DNA of 64,000 bases, taken from positions 136,031,929 to 136,095,928 of the forward strand of contig NC_088911.1 of the NCBI RefSeq assembly GCF_963576675.1. The letters are read 5' to 3'. The translations under genes were made by a program, and so were the position numbers. Under the pieces are notes generated by a model that saw nothing but the letters and a program-made list of their open reading frames with translations, was not told the DNA's origin and made no database searches. Positions 45,542 through 55,745 of this stretch are shown here, piece by piece. Position 1 is the stretch's first letter. Every line of letters starts with the position of its first letter. Source of the DNA: Euphorbia lathyris. Lineage: Eukaryota; Streptophyta; Magnoliopsida; Malpighiales; Euphorbiaceae.

Positions 45542-45868
45542 TGTTGGAGAGAAAAGAAGAATATAAGAAGTGAAAGAAATATAGGATGAAGCTTTTCTTA
45601 ATTTTATTTCTCTTTAACTTGTGCTTCTTCACTTTTAGCTTATACAAGATAACTATTTATACTACATGAAAATGTAACTATTACAAACCTAATAAATAAC
45701 TCATAATAACTCTTAATCACTAGTTAAGTGTGTAACTTAACATCATATAACTTCTCATAAGTTATTCTAAAGTAACTTTAATAACAATCAACATAAAGAC
45801 TATTAATTAAGAAAAGCTTCCTCCTATATTTCTTTCACTTCTTATATTCTTCTTTTCTCTCCATTAAA
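45542..45868 (+). repeat. Short 5' LTR of copia element C, with inverted ends
   Basis: It starts TGTTGGAGAGAAAAGAAG and ends CTTCTTTTCTCTCCATTA. The first ~60 and last ~60 bases are near-perfect inverted copies of each other, so the LTR transcript could fold on itself. The end lacks the usual CA. It is directly followed by the primer-binding site at 45870. Confidence 0.75.
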
Positions 45869-45869
45869 G

Positions 45870-45881
45870 TGGTATCAGGCC
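45870..45881 (+). other. Primer-binding site of copia element C
   Basis: TGGTATCAGGCC, one base different from the common plant TGGTATCAGAGCC initiator-Met primer site, 20 bases before the gag ATG. Confidence 0.75.
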
Positions 45882-47892
45882 AGACAAAAATTCTCTTACA
45901 ATGATGAATGAAATGATCCCATACAAATATCCACAATTATCAAAGGAGAATTATGATAATTGGTGCATTAGAATGAAGGCCTTGTTGGGTTCCCAAGATG
46001 TATGGGAAATGGTAGAAACTGGATATGATCAGCTAGAGAATGAGGCGAAATTGACGAATGCTCAAAAGGTGACTTTGAAGAATACAAGGAAGAAAGACCA
46101 ACAAGCACTCTCACTAATCCATATGTGTCTGGATGAGAATATGTTCGTGAAAGTTTCTACTGCAACAACAGTGAAGGATGCATGGGAGATTCTTGAAAAT
46201 TCCTTTGAGGGGAAAGATAAAGTAGTCAAGGTGCGTTTGCAAACCTTGAGAAGTGAGTATGAGAAAATCAAGATGAAGGAGTCAGAGAAAATTGATGAGT
46301 TCTTTAATAGAACCTTGGTAATTGTGAATCAGTTGAAGAGATATGGAGAAAAAATGGAGGATGTTCTTGTGATAGAAAAAATCCTTCGTTCTTTGACTCA
46401 GAAATTTGATTATGTGGTGACTGCTATTGAAGAATCAAAGGATCTGGAGACTATGTCTGTAGATCAACTCTTGGGTTCGTTACAAGCCCAAGAGGAGAGA
46501 TTAAAGAACAGAGAAGAACCCATCGCTCAGGTGTTGCAAGCGAAACTTGATTTGAATGATAAAGAAGAAACGAAGTCATTTGTAGGTGGATATGGAAGAG
46601 GAAGAGGAAGATCAAGAGGTAGAGGTCATGGCTGGAATCGTGGATATAATGGAAGAGGTAGAGGTGGCAGAAATTTCTACAATAATGAAGCAACAAATAA
46701 TCAGCAATAGAATGCAAGAGGACGTGGCAGAGTCAATAATTTTCAAGGCCGTGGAAATAATTGGCGTGGTCGTGATAAATCTCATGTGCAATGTTACAAT
46801 TGTCAAGAATTTGGGCATTATGCAGCAGAATGTGAATCTGATTCTTATAAAGATGCACAAGCCAATTTAGTCGAGGTTTTTTTTTTTTTTTGAATAAAAC
46901 ATAACTTCTTATTAACTTAAATCAGAAGATAGAACATCAAGTATAAACGATGGTGGACAAACCCACTCACCACGAACAGAATTAGAAGTCACAGCCTTAG
47001 CAAGACTATGGGCTGCTAAATTCGCTGATCGTTTCACAAAAGAGATAGAACAAGTGTTCAAATCTCGTAATAAATCACAACACTCACAAATAACATCAGA
47101 CAAATATGATAATCGAATGTTTTGATGTTGAATATCCCGAACCACCGCCAAACAATCAGATTGAAATTCGACGTGTCCTAGATTGAAATCCTTGACCTAT
47201 GATAACGCTTCGAGGATCGCCATATACTAGTACAAAAATAGCCATTAGCAACGGGTTTTTTGGCCATAGGCAACGGTTTTTAGCCCGTTGCCAATGTAAA
47301 CGTCTCCAATGGATGGCAACGGTTTTGAAAACCGTTGCCAAAAGTTTGACAATTGGCAACGGTTTGTTATGAAAACCGTTGCTAGCAACCACTTTAACGA
47401 GCGTGTCAGAATTGTTAATGGCGTCGGTTTTTCTTGTAAAACCGATGCTAAAGGTAAGTCTTTGACAACGGTTTTGTACTAACACCGTTGCCAAGAGATC
47501 AATGGCAACGGTTTTCCTTAATAAAACCGATGCCTATGATATGATCTTTGGCAACAATTGTCCACTAAAACCGTTGCCATTGTGTTTTAGCATCAGTTTT
47601 TCTTGTAAAACAGATGCCAATGGTAAGATAATTGGCAACGGTTTTCTATTAAAACCGATGCCAAAGAGATCAATGGCAACGGTTTTTCTAAAATTATAAC
47701 TGATATATATTACCAATCCATATCGATAATAAATTTTTTAAATTTATTATTTTTAATAAATATAATAATTAGATATGATTTTAAAAGTTACTAAATATCA
47801 AACATACAAATTAATTTTTACATTCAAAAAGTAAATCACTTAAAAAAATTCTCCAATGCATCAAAAATAGACTGCACATATATCACTTAGTA

Positions 47893-48000
47893 TCAAAAAT
47901 TCTCCACAATTCTTTGTCCATATTGAGCAACTACAGTCTTGCATTGCTGGCTAGCTACTCCAGCTGCTCCGATAGCTTGATTTATCATGGTAATCACAGT
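47893..48000 (-). pseudogene. Captured exon piece of a plant aspartic proteinase (phytepsin-type plant-specific insert)
   Basis: On the minus strand, after ATGCAG, the frame reads [20 protein letters not shown] and KTVVAQYGQ. This is the saposin-like plant-specific insert of vacuolar aspartic proteinases, where the Cys-Lys-Thr-Val-Val stretch is highly conserved. After QRIVENF a stop occurs where the family continues. Only ~35 codons are present, without catalytic Asp motifs. Confidence 0.8.
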
Positions 48001-48313
48001 CTGCATTAAAAGAGATTCAAGCAATCCATTTAATGCCTCAAAAAAAGGAAGCAAAAAAGCCGAATCCATGCCACTTTAAAGTAAGGAAATTGCATTACAC
48101 AACTGAACAAGAAACAAATATATTTCTTTATACCACTGGGCCTGCTAACAATGAAGTTCCAGAGTATGGAATTGCTGCGCAACCATCATTGATACATCTA
48201 ATTAAACAAAATGTAGAGCCAACTAATTGAAACCCAGCCCGCTTATTACAACTCAGCCCATAACTATGTTGAAAACTGTAACTGCAACTTCCTTCACCTT
48301 TTATTACACAGAC

Positions 48314-48535
48314 TCACCATTTCAGCTTTGCAGGGAAGTACTGCAACAAATAAAATAAAATAAAAATGAGGGCTCAATCCACCAAAATCGGAAGGATTAG
48401 GGTCTGAGGATAAATTTTGCCAAAATTAATGAATAAATTAGTTTTACCTTTTCAATAAGGGAGAGATAGTATGGCTTCACCTTTTCCACATCAACTCTGA
48501 CTTTGCTCTTGCTGTACAAATCATATTTGCTGCAA

Positions 48536-48566
<31 letters not shown>

Positions 48567-48705
48567 CAGATCATCAGCATAATTTCTTAATTTTGTTGAC
48601 TAATTAATTAATTAAGTTGATGATATTTTTAATTACTTGAATATATGTAGCCATTTGAGATTTTCATAATCCTCTTCATTCATCAAGTGCTTGTACGCCC
48701 CTGAC
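48314..48705 (-). pseudogene. Captured 3' exons of myo-inositol oxygenase (MIOX)
   Basis: Three exons on the minus strand with intact splice borders: 48705-48637 (GAYKHLMNEEDYENLKWLHI), 48529-48448 (KYDLYSKSKVRVDVEKVKPY) and 48340-48314 (YFPAKLKW and stop). These are the last part of plant MIOX, the cytosolic iron enzyme that cleaves myo-inositol to glucuronate. The phase at the first junction restores the family's FNKYDLY. The catalytic His/Asp ligands are upstream and absent, so there is no active enzyme. Retained introns show capture from genomic DNA. Confidence 0.88.
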
Positions 48706-48715
48706 CTGTACAACG

Positions 48716-49637
48716 CTGATACATGAAAAACTAATCTAATCAGCTCCAATATAATCAGATCACAGAGAAAACTGATTTAAAATCAAATAAAAAAACAAGT
48801 TGAACATTTGCACACCAAAAGACTCGGTATATTAAGAATGGAATAGAAGACAAAAAATCATTAAAACCACCCAACTATATAACAGATCTCAAATTAGATG
48901 TTAAGTTGATAAGCTCCTATAGATGTTAAAATCACGCCCTACTTATCTTTAAGTCCAAATCAAATTATAAAAGCTCTAAATATCCAAATGATAAATACAA
49001 TTTCTTGTAAGTTCTAAAGATTCTATGTTGTCTAAGAAAGTCGATGATAAGTTGATAACATGTTTCACGTTTCCAAACAAAATATCTCTGAAAGAAATTT
49101 GCATAATTATTCTGAATCCAGCCATAACGGAACGACATATAGACAATTTAAATTAAAATACTCAAAAGCCCCAATCTAAAAACCCTAAATCCATATAAGG
49201 GAAGAAAACTCTCAATATTACAATAATAAAAGCTGTATATTCCAAAGCATAGAGTTTCAAATAAATACCTAAACATGAACACCCAGAAAACTGCAGCTTC
49301 CTCCGCCGAACTCCGGGAAAGTAGCGCCGCAGAAGCCTGTAAAATCTCGCACTGGCGTTTTAATTTCCTCTTAAGTCCAGCGTCGCCCTCTTGAGATTAC
49401 CGATCTGAAAAGGCTCGCCGAGGAGAACCAAAACCGAGAATCAGGATGAAATCGGAGCTTCTCGATTTGAAGCTGTTAGAATAATGCAAAGGGGGGAAAA
49501 TGAGATGAAGTCGGCGGCCATGACCAAAATCAAAACAGATCAAGAAGAAACATACATCTTTCTATTAATCAAGTATGCGCGGTTTAAACAAAACTGCGTA
49601 GTTCTAGGTGTGAGAAAAGAAAACTAGGTTGTTTTTA
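48716..49637. other. Pack-CACTA 2 interior, unassigned
   Basis: 48716-49260 is AT-rich and may be MIOX intron or unrelated. 49265-49510 is clearly richer in GC and resembles host 5' UTR or exon sequence (an open minus-strand stretch with RKLKRQCEILQASAALL), but the gene was not recognised. An (AAT)9 microsatellite is at about 48536-48565. Confidence 0.4.
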
Positions 49638-50089
49638 GGCAAAAAGCATTATTAGGTCCTTGATTTTTCATTTTTTAGTTCATTAAACCCCTAATTATTT
49701 GTTTTTGGTCCTATTAAACCCATAATTACTAAATTAGTAAGTTATGAACATCTAATTATGTTAAAAAGACGTTATTAACTTCATTTGTATTTGAAATTAT
49801 TAAAAAATATATCTTTTAAGTTTGAATTAATATTTTTAAAGTTCTCTTATAGTTGCATTACATACCCAAAATTGCTTTCAAACAATGAAAAAGTACAAAT
49901 TTTGAATGCATGTGCAATGAATAACAGTCTGTTAACCGAATTTTATGTTCAAAATTACTTTTTTTTTTTGTCATCAATGGGTTAATAAGACCAATAATAA
50001 ATGATCAGTGGCTTAATGTATCCAATAAAAAATCTACGGCTTAATGAACCAAAAAATGAAAGATCATTAGCCTAATGATGCTTTTTTCC
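49638..50089. mobile_element. Foldback MITE nested in Pack-CACTA 2
   Basis: The left end GGCAAAAAGCATTATTAGG and right end CTAATGATGCTTTTTTCC are inverted over about 50 bases with small changes. The flanks TTGTTTTTA and TTTATTTTA agree at 7 of 9 bases. Terminal sequence resembles the MITE at 43860. It interrupts the region just inside the right subterminal array of the CACTA. Confidence 0.7.
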
Positions 50090-52132
50090 TTTATTTTATT
50101 AGGTTACTCATGTAGAGTTGGAGTCGGTTTTAGGAAAACCGATGCCACATGAAAAAAATAATTAGGGTGGGTTTGTTTTAAAACTAACCCCAATAATTTC
50201 ATTGGGGTCGGTTTCTTGAAAAAACTGTCCCCAATAATAATAATATTAGCAACATTTATTGAAAACCGACTCTACTGATCATTTCCTAAAAAATTAAAAG
50301 GCATTTGGAATCAGTAATTTGAAAACCGTCGCCAATGATAAAACATTAAGGTCGGTTTTCTGAAAAAACCGTTGCCAATGATAATAGTATTGGCAACGGT
50401 TTCTATCAAAACCGACCCCAAAGCTCTTTGGCATCAGTTTTTTAAAAAACCTGATGCCAATAATGCTTTTTTAAGGTCGGTTTTTTGAAAAAACTGACCC
50501 CAAAGACCTTTGGCATCGGTTTTGTTTACAAACCGTTGCTAATATGGCATCACCAAAGGCCATTTTTGTACTATAGCCTCTGCCAAGGGAGGATTAACTG
50601 TATCTGCAAGATAGCCCATACGAGTTGCAAAACATCGCCCTTGGTGACCTCGTAGAAGAAAACCATATGAACAGAAATTGTTTTGGCTATCAATGCCTGC
50701 GTCAACATTGCATATGAAGCTGCCGACGCTGGGCTTTTTCCACTTACTTTGTGCCTTTGAATATGGAGTAGCCTGACTCGGATGACAATTCTGTGCAGCC
50801 TGCCAAGCCACAAGTTCTGTGGCTGCCGAATGACAGATTTCCTCAGGGGTGCGAAGCTTATCGTTCCATACTTTGTCATTTCGCGCCTTCCATAATTGCC
50901 AACATATCATTGCGATACGATTACAATCGCTTGTTGCATCTTCAAGGAGATTGATAAACCACTGAATGAAGTTGGTAATCTGATCCATTCGATTATCTTG
51001 GAAAAAAAATTTCCAAACCTGATACGCCCGTGGACACCCGATGAAAACATGAAATTCATTTTCCCCAAATGCGCCACAAACGGGGCAGCAATTAGGAAGA
51101 GAGCTATGGCAGGATGCAAGGTTGTTTAGCGTTGGTAAACAGTTAGTAAATATTCTCCATAGACAATTCTTAATTTTCGGTGCTACCTTCAGGTTCCAAA
51201 TTAAATTCCAGTTGATTCGATTTGTATTTATCAGAGACATCGGTATTGGTCCCAATGCTTGAAAGTATCCACTTCTTACCGTGTACACTCCAGATTTATC
51301 CTTCGGCTAGAACCATCCATCTTCTGCCCTCCTACGTCTGATAGGAATGGAACGAATAAGCGCAGCATCACGACTATTAAAATTACTGCTGATGATCTCT
51401 TCATTCCATCCCCCATAATCATTCATTAAGTCTTTCACAAGGCCTGTTTGTAATGATGCAGCAACCGAACTCGTGGGATACGGATTCTGATCGTCAGGAA
51501 GCCATGGACTATTCCAGATGGAACTAGACTCTCCATTGTCAATCTTCCGTCTCAGCCCCATAATGATGAAGATTCAACTTTGTTGCCGACATGTAGTGAA
51601 GATGAAGAAAGGTGCAAGGAGTCTTGGTATCTAGACTAAGGAGCAAGCAATCATATGACTGGAAATAAAGAACTTTTTTATAAACTTGATGAATCTAAGA
51701 AAGGAAATATTTCTTTCGGTGACAAAACAACAGTTCCAATTATGGTCAGTGGTGATATTCTTATCAAATTGAAGAATGGAGATCATCAATTTATTTCTCA
51801 TGTCTATTATGTTCCAGCTTTGAAATCCAATATTTTGAGTATTGGACAGCTTTTGGAGAAAGGTTATGAGGTGGAGATGAATAAAAATGGGCTGGTTATG
51901 AGAGATGGAAAAAGAAAAATGATTGCAAAAGTTCCAATGTCTTCAAACAAAATGTTCAAATTGAAAATCAACAGTGATCGTCCTATGTGTTTGAAAGCTT
52001 CATCGGATTCTGCATGGCTATGGCATCTCAGAATAGGTCACTTGAATTTTGGTGGATTAGAGCAAATGTGCAAGCAACAAATGGTGCATAGATTACCTTC
52101 TATAAACCATCCTAATCAGATCTATGAAGGGT

Positions 52133-53865
52133 TGATGAGTTTCCGGTAGAGTGATGAAATGTAATGATGAATGTGAGCTAGGGCTATGGATGTGATCTTT
52201 CTAAATGCTTTGACTCTACTAGATGCTACAACTTAGGGGCAGGTGTACCCCGTCGTATCAAGTAATAATCCGGTTAAGACCGGGTATCGAATCCACGATA
52301 TTTATAACTACAAGTATTAAACTACTCGATTTTACACGTTATTTAAGCGGTGAATACTTTGGTTGGTCGAGTAATAACTATAAACTACTCCTAAACTACG
52401 GGTGAGACAGTTTTCATGTGTTTCGAGCCCTCTTAGGGTAATACAGATGATGATAAGTTACAACCTATGATAAACGACACGAAATATAAACGATTAATGG
52501 TTTTACTCTTGCAAAGACGACTATTAATAGACCGAACAACTCCGTGAGGTTCTTGGAGTCGTGATTTCCCCTTAAGGCGACTCTAATTCTTAGGATCAGA
52601 AAATAGGGCCTGTAAGTTCCGTGGCTTGTCAATTCCTACGGTTTCCGGTTTGTCAACTCCGGTGAGACAACACCTATGTGATTCCTAACGGATTTCGGAG
52701 TTCGTAAACAACCTACACAATAATCAATTATAAGTATCAAAGCAAGCAATAAACATTAACACGTATAGTGAAAACGGAATCTCAAATCATGTATTATAAC
52801 TGTGGAATACGAAAATACGGGATACAATCAAGCCTAGTATGTGGAAAGAGTACAAACTAATTAACAAGTAAAAAGGGAAGAAGAATCAGCCCTTAAGACT
52901 AGCTAACCGGACTCAAAATCGTCTCTTCGGACTTGAAGGTGGAACTCTCGAGCTTGGTGAATGCGGATGGAGCGGAACTTCGGCGGAATAACAGGAAGAT
53001 TACACAAGCTCTCAAGGTGTGAGGAACTCTAATACATGGAAACTGAATGACTCAAATGAGTGCTAATCACTCCTACTTATACACAAATTCTGGGGTAAAA
53101 TTGTAAATACACAAGTTGCATAATTTCTGTATTTTTCCAGGGTACGCCCCGCGTGGCCAGGCAGACGCCCCGCGTGGATGCCCATTCCGTTGACAATTCC
53201 TACAAACGGATCAGGTTCAGTTCTTGTTATTCGGACCACGCCCCGCATGGCCAGGCAGACGCCCCACGTGGATGACCATTCCATTGATAATTGACTGTGT
53301 GAGGGTCAGATTTCAGGCCTGATGTCATAGACACGCCCCGCGTGGACCGGCAGGCGCCCCGTGGAGGTGCCCATTCCGTTGATAATTGCCTGTGCATGGA
53401 TCAAAATCAGACTGTTTTGTCATAGTCACGCCTCGTGTAGGTTGAAGCACGCCTCGCGTAATTGAGCTCCTGAAGTTTTATTGCTTGAATCATGCCTCTA
53501 GCGCCTCGCGTAGTTCGGACCACGCTCCGCGTGGCAAGGGGCACGCCCCAGGCAAGTGAGCTTCTGGAACTTATTTGCATAATTTCCTCCTGTACGCCCC
53601 GCGTACTGATAGGGTCGCCCTACGTGGCTGGTGGGTTTTACACCTTTACTTGTACCTGCGAAATACAATTCTCGACGACCGAATTAGCTTGACGTTTATT
53701 CTTCCGAAATTAACTGAAAACAAAGAAAACACATCAAAAGCACAAAACTTATTTTTATTTTGTTGTTTTATAAAAAACACATTATTTTTGTAATTGAACT
53801 CACTTAATTAGCCCACAATTAGACCGTAATTCACGCTAAAAGATAGGGACAAAATGCCCCTATCA
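52133..53865 (-). repeat. LTR of a Tat/Ogre-like Ty3-gypsy element (3' LTR, minus orientation)
   Basis: On the minus strand the LTR begins TGATAGGGGCATTTTGTCCC, directly after the purine-rich AGTCCGAGGAGGT (53866-53878). The preceding minus-strand text TTACTTGAGGACAAGCAAAA is a hallmark of the 3' internal end of Tat-lineage gypsy elements. The far end abuts copia element C at 52133. It holds a GC-rich sub-repeat block. The rest of the element lies to the right, interrupted by other retrotransposons, and leaves the window. Confidence 0.65.
53130..53640. repeat. GC-rich ACGCCCCGCGTGG sub-repeats in the Tat-like LTR
   Basis: About ten copies of ACGCCCCGCGTGG or variants. They are partly arranged in ~100-bp units that also contain 'ggccaggcagacgcc' and 'gcccattccgttgataattg'. 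The block around 53450-53520 ('gagctcctgaag ... gcctcgcgta') resembles the block at 15150-15220 in the other gypsy LTR. Confidence 0.75.
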
Positions 53866-54204
53866 ACCTCCTCGGACTTTAAAGTTTTGCTTGTCCTCAA
53901 GTAAAAGAAATCGAAAGACAAGGGATTGAGATAATTAAGAAACAAACCTTCGGTTAGTTTTACCAAGTGCGTGATTCCGAAGCTAAAGTTTTACGCAAAG
54001 TTTTCGGTCAAGTTTCTACGCAAATGAATGAGTGACCAAAACTTGTTTGAAACCTCCATGATCAAACTTAATAGGCAATATCAACGGGGGTCGATTATCT
54101 TTTGAGAACCCGATTGTACCTCACCAAGGGATTTCACTCTTACGCTCAAATTTTGGTGGGTCGGTGTTTTAGCACTCTCCTTTGCACTTACTCGAAGTCA
54201 CTTT
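53866..54204 (-). other. 3' internal end of the Tat-like gypsy element
   Basis: Contains the polypurine tract (minus strand) and the 'cttgaggacaagc' phrase. No ORF. It is interrupted at 54205 by the next retrotransposon. Confidence 0.55.
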
Positions 54205-55341
54205 TGTTGAAACACCTTTCCACAAGATTTTGATTTGACAAAATCATCCATGATTAAGAGGCAATTAAATTTAAATGCTTTGATTTAATTCTACTAATGT
54301 GTTTGTTCAAAATTGAGTGCAAAAATATATATATAAAGTTAGACAGGTCAAAAGTCAGCACAAGCCAAAAGCTGAGTTAAATGGAACTCAGCATGAAAGA
54401 ATAGAAGCTGAGTGGAGTGGAACTTAGCATCAGCAGCTTCCTTCAAAGTTGCCAGAACGAAGCTGACTAAATTAGAAAACTCCTTCAGAATTATACAAAC
54501 ATAACGAAGCTGACTAAGAAGGAACCCAGCATGGAAGTTAAACATTCAAAGATAACGAATGAAGCTGAGTGAGAGTCAGGACATCATGAAGGATCCGTTT
54601 ACTAAAGGACAACAGTCTGCAATCTTCTGCACCAATAATTGAAGCCTCGAAAATACAAAGAAGACTAATTCCAAGAATCATGGGTCAATGGATTATTAGT
54701 AAAAGACAACTGGCACAAAAAGACAAGTCTGATGCAAGAAGACAAAACCTGACGTCTGAAGAAAACAGAGGAAGGGAATGGCGGAACAGACTGAAGCTGA
54801 CCAGAAGCTGTCTGCTAAAAGAGCCGTTTTGGACACAACGGCTAAACCAATTCAAAATGATCCAATCTTCAGAAATTCATCTATAAAAGGACAATGAGAG
54901 TTCTTGGATCATTGGCTCAAGTATCAAAAGAAAAATACAAGAGAGAAAATTCTGAAAGCACTCAAATACAAAAAGATCTTACACCAACTTTTCTATTCTC
55001 TATGTAAAAGATTGATTGTTTTGTAATCATCTAAGGTGTTCTTTAGTTGAAAAAGAACAAGTGTGTGATCAATAGGAATATTGAGAGTGTTGAGCTGAGT
55101 ACTTGGCTGTAAGTATTCAGTGGTAGAAAAATCTAAGTGCTGGGTTGTAGTACTTAGTAGGAGCTGAGTAGACGAATAGAGGGCGTACTCTTGCATACTC
55201 ACTGCCTTGTAAAGGGTTTGTGCTCTACCTTGAAAGAGCTCAGTATTGGATTGAAAATCCCAGGAGGAACTAGGGACTGGACGTAGGCAGAGAGGCCGAA
55301 CCAGGATAAGTCGTGCTGAGTAACTTCTAAACTCTTTCTCT

Positions 55342-55394
<53 letters not shown>

Positions 55395-55683
55395 CATGTG
55401 TTGATTGTTGTATTTACTCAGCTTATAAATTGCTAAAACTGAAACTGAGTAAATCTGAGTGCTAAGTTGGAAGCTGACCTTTCAAGTGTCAATTCCCAAC
55501 TCTCAAGTCAAGCAGTCTTAGTCAGCATAGAACTAAAACTGTCTGACTAATCAAACGCCCGTGCTGACCAACACGCTGAGTTATCAAACTCTTAAAATAA
55601 TATTAAGTCAGCATAATTAAAAGCGAAAAAGTTACATTAGTTCCTAACCCCCCCCCCTTGGAACTAATTATTAGGGACCAACA
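54205..55683 (+). repeat. 5' LTR of the second Sirevirus-like element
   Basis: It starts TGTTGAAACACCTTTCCAC and ends GGGACCAACA. It contains a (TA)n microsatellite of about 24 units at 55344-55392, which the LTR at 3433-9663 lacks, and a run of nine or ten C at 55648-55657. Confidence 0.88.
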
Positions 55684-55685
55684 AG

Positions 55686-55697
55686 TGGTATCAGAGC
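55686..55697 (+). other. Primer-binding site of the second Sirevirus-like element
   Basis: TGGTATCAGAGC follows the LTR after two bases and is complementary to the initiator Met tRNA. Confidence 0.9.
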
Positions 55698-55745
55698 CTA
55701 AGCTCACTACTCAAAGATCTTACAATCTTGAGCTGATCCCGAAAA

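Larger units (their letters stand above)
47225..50572. mobile_element. Second non-autonomous CACTA element with host gene fragments (Pack-CACTA 2)
   Basis: The left end TACTAGTACAAAAATAGCC and right end GGCCATTTTTGTACT match the termini of the element at 4103. The first base C is T here, and the last four bases expected at the right (AGTG) are missing. ATA flanks both sides (47222-47224 and 50573-50575); joining the flanks at one ATA restores the surrounding RNase H sequence. Subterminal GGCAACGGTTTT / AAAACCGTTGCC arrays lie at 47245-47700 and 50110-50560. Internal cargo: aspartic-proteinase and inositol-oxygenase exons, plus a MITE. No transposase. Confidence 0.88.
46912..51561 (-). pseudogene. 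LINE ORF2 C-terminal part, RNase H split by the CACTA insertion
   Basis: From 51561 leftwards: a post-RT region ending in TAG (expected Trp), the zf-RVT finger CCPVCGAFGENEFHVFIGC (~51020-51090), and the start of RNase H (CNVDAGIDSQNNFCSYGF, first Asp). The frame is cut at PPLAEA (50576). It continues after the CACTA at 47221 with AILEALS, a stop, then EFQSDCLAVVRDI and VKRSANLAAHSLAKA, the RNase H C-terminus, closing at 46912. Confidence 0.85.
46877..51562 (-). mobile_element. 5'-truncated LINE inserted in copia element C, itself split by a CACTA element
   Basis: A poly-T run at 46877-46893 (a poly-A tail on the minus strand) marks the 3' end. The coding order on the minus strand is the RT tail (MGLRRKIDNGESSSIW, ...), zf-RVT and RNase H. 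The CACTA at 47225-50572 interrupts the RNase H. The 5' end at about 51562 is truncated. No clear target duplication was found. Confidence 0.8.
45901..52132 (+). pseudogene. copia element C gag-pol, split by a LINE and cut off after the protease region
   Basis: Gag begins [21 protein letters not shown] at 45901 (UBN2-type gag). It has an Arg/Gly-rich stretch, one TAG stop at 46708-46710 and a knuckle CYNCQEFGHYAAEC at 46791-46832. At ~46877 a LINE interrupts it. From 51563 it resumes with SEDEERCKESWYLD, then (after a stop) GASNHMTG, the protease active-site block, and the gag-pre-integrase motif LWHLRIGHLNFGGL. It ends at 52132 in NQIYEG, where a gypsy LTR begins. Integrase, RT and RNase H are missing. 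Confidence 0.85.

Noticed and set aside
46877..46893. Poly-T run as a terminator
   Set aside because: It is the poly-A tail of the minus-strand LINE.
48310..48710. A functional MIOX gene on the minus strand
   Set aside because: Only the last three exons are present, without the metal-binding residues, and they lie within a CACTA element.
55344..55392. (TA)n run as a regulatory signal or origin
   Set aside because: It is a simple microsatellite within an LTR; the sister LTR lacks it.
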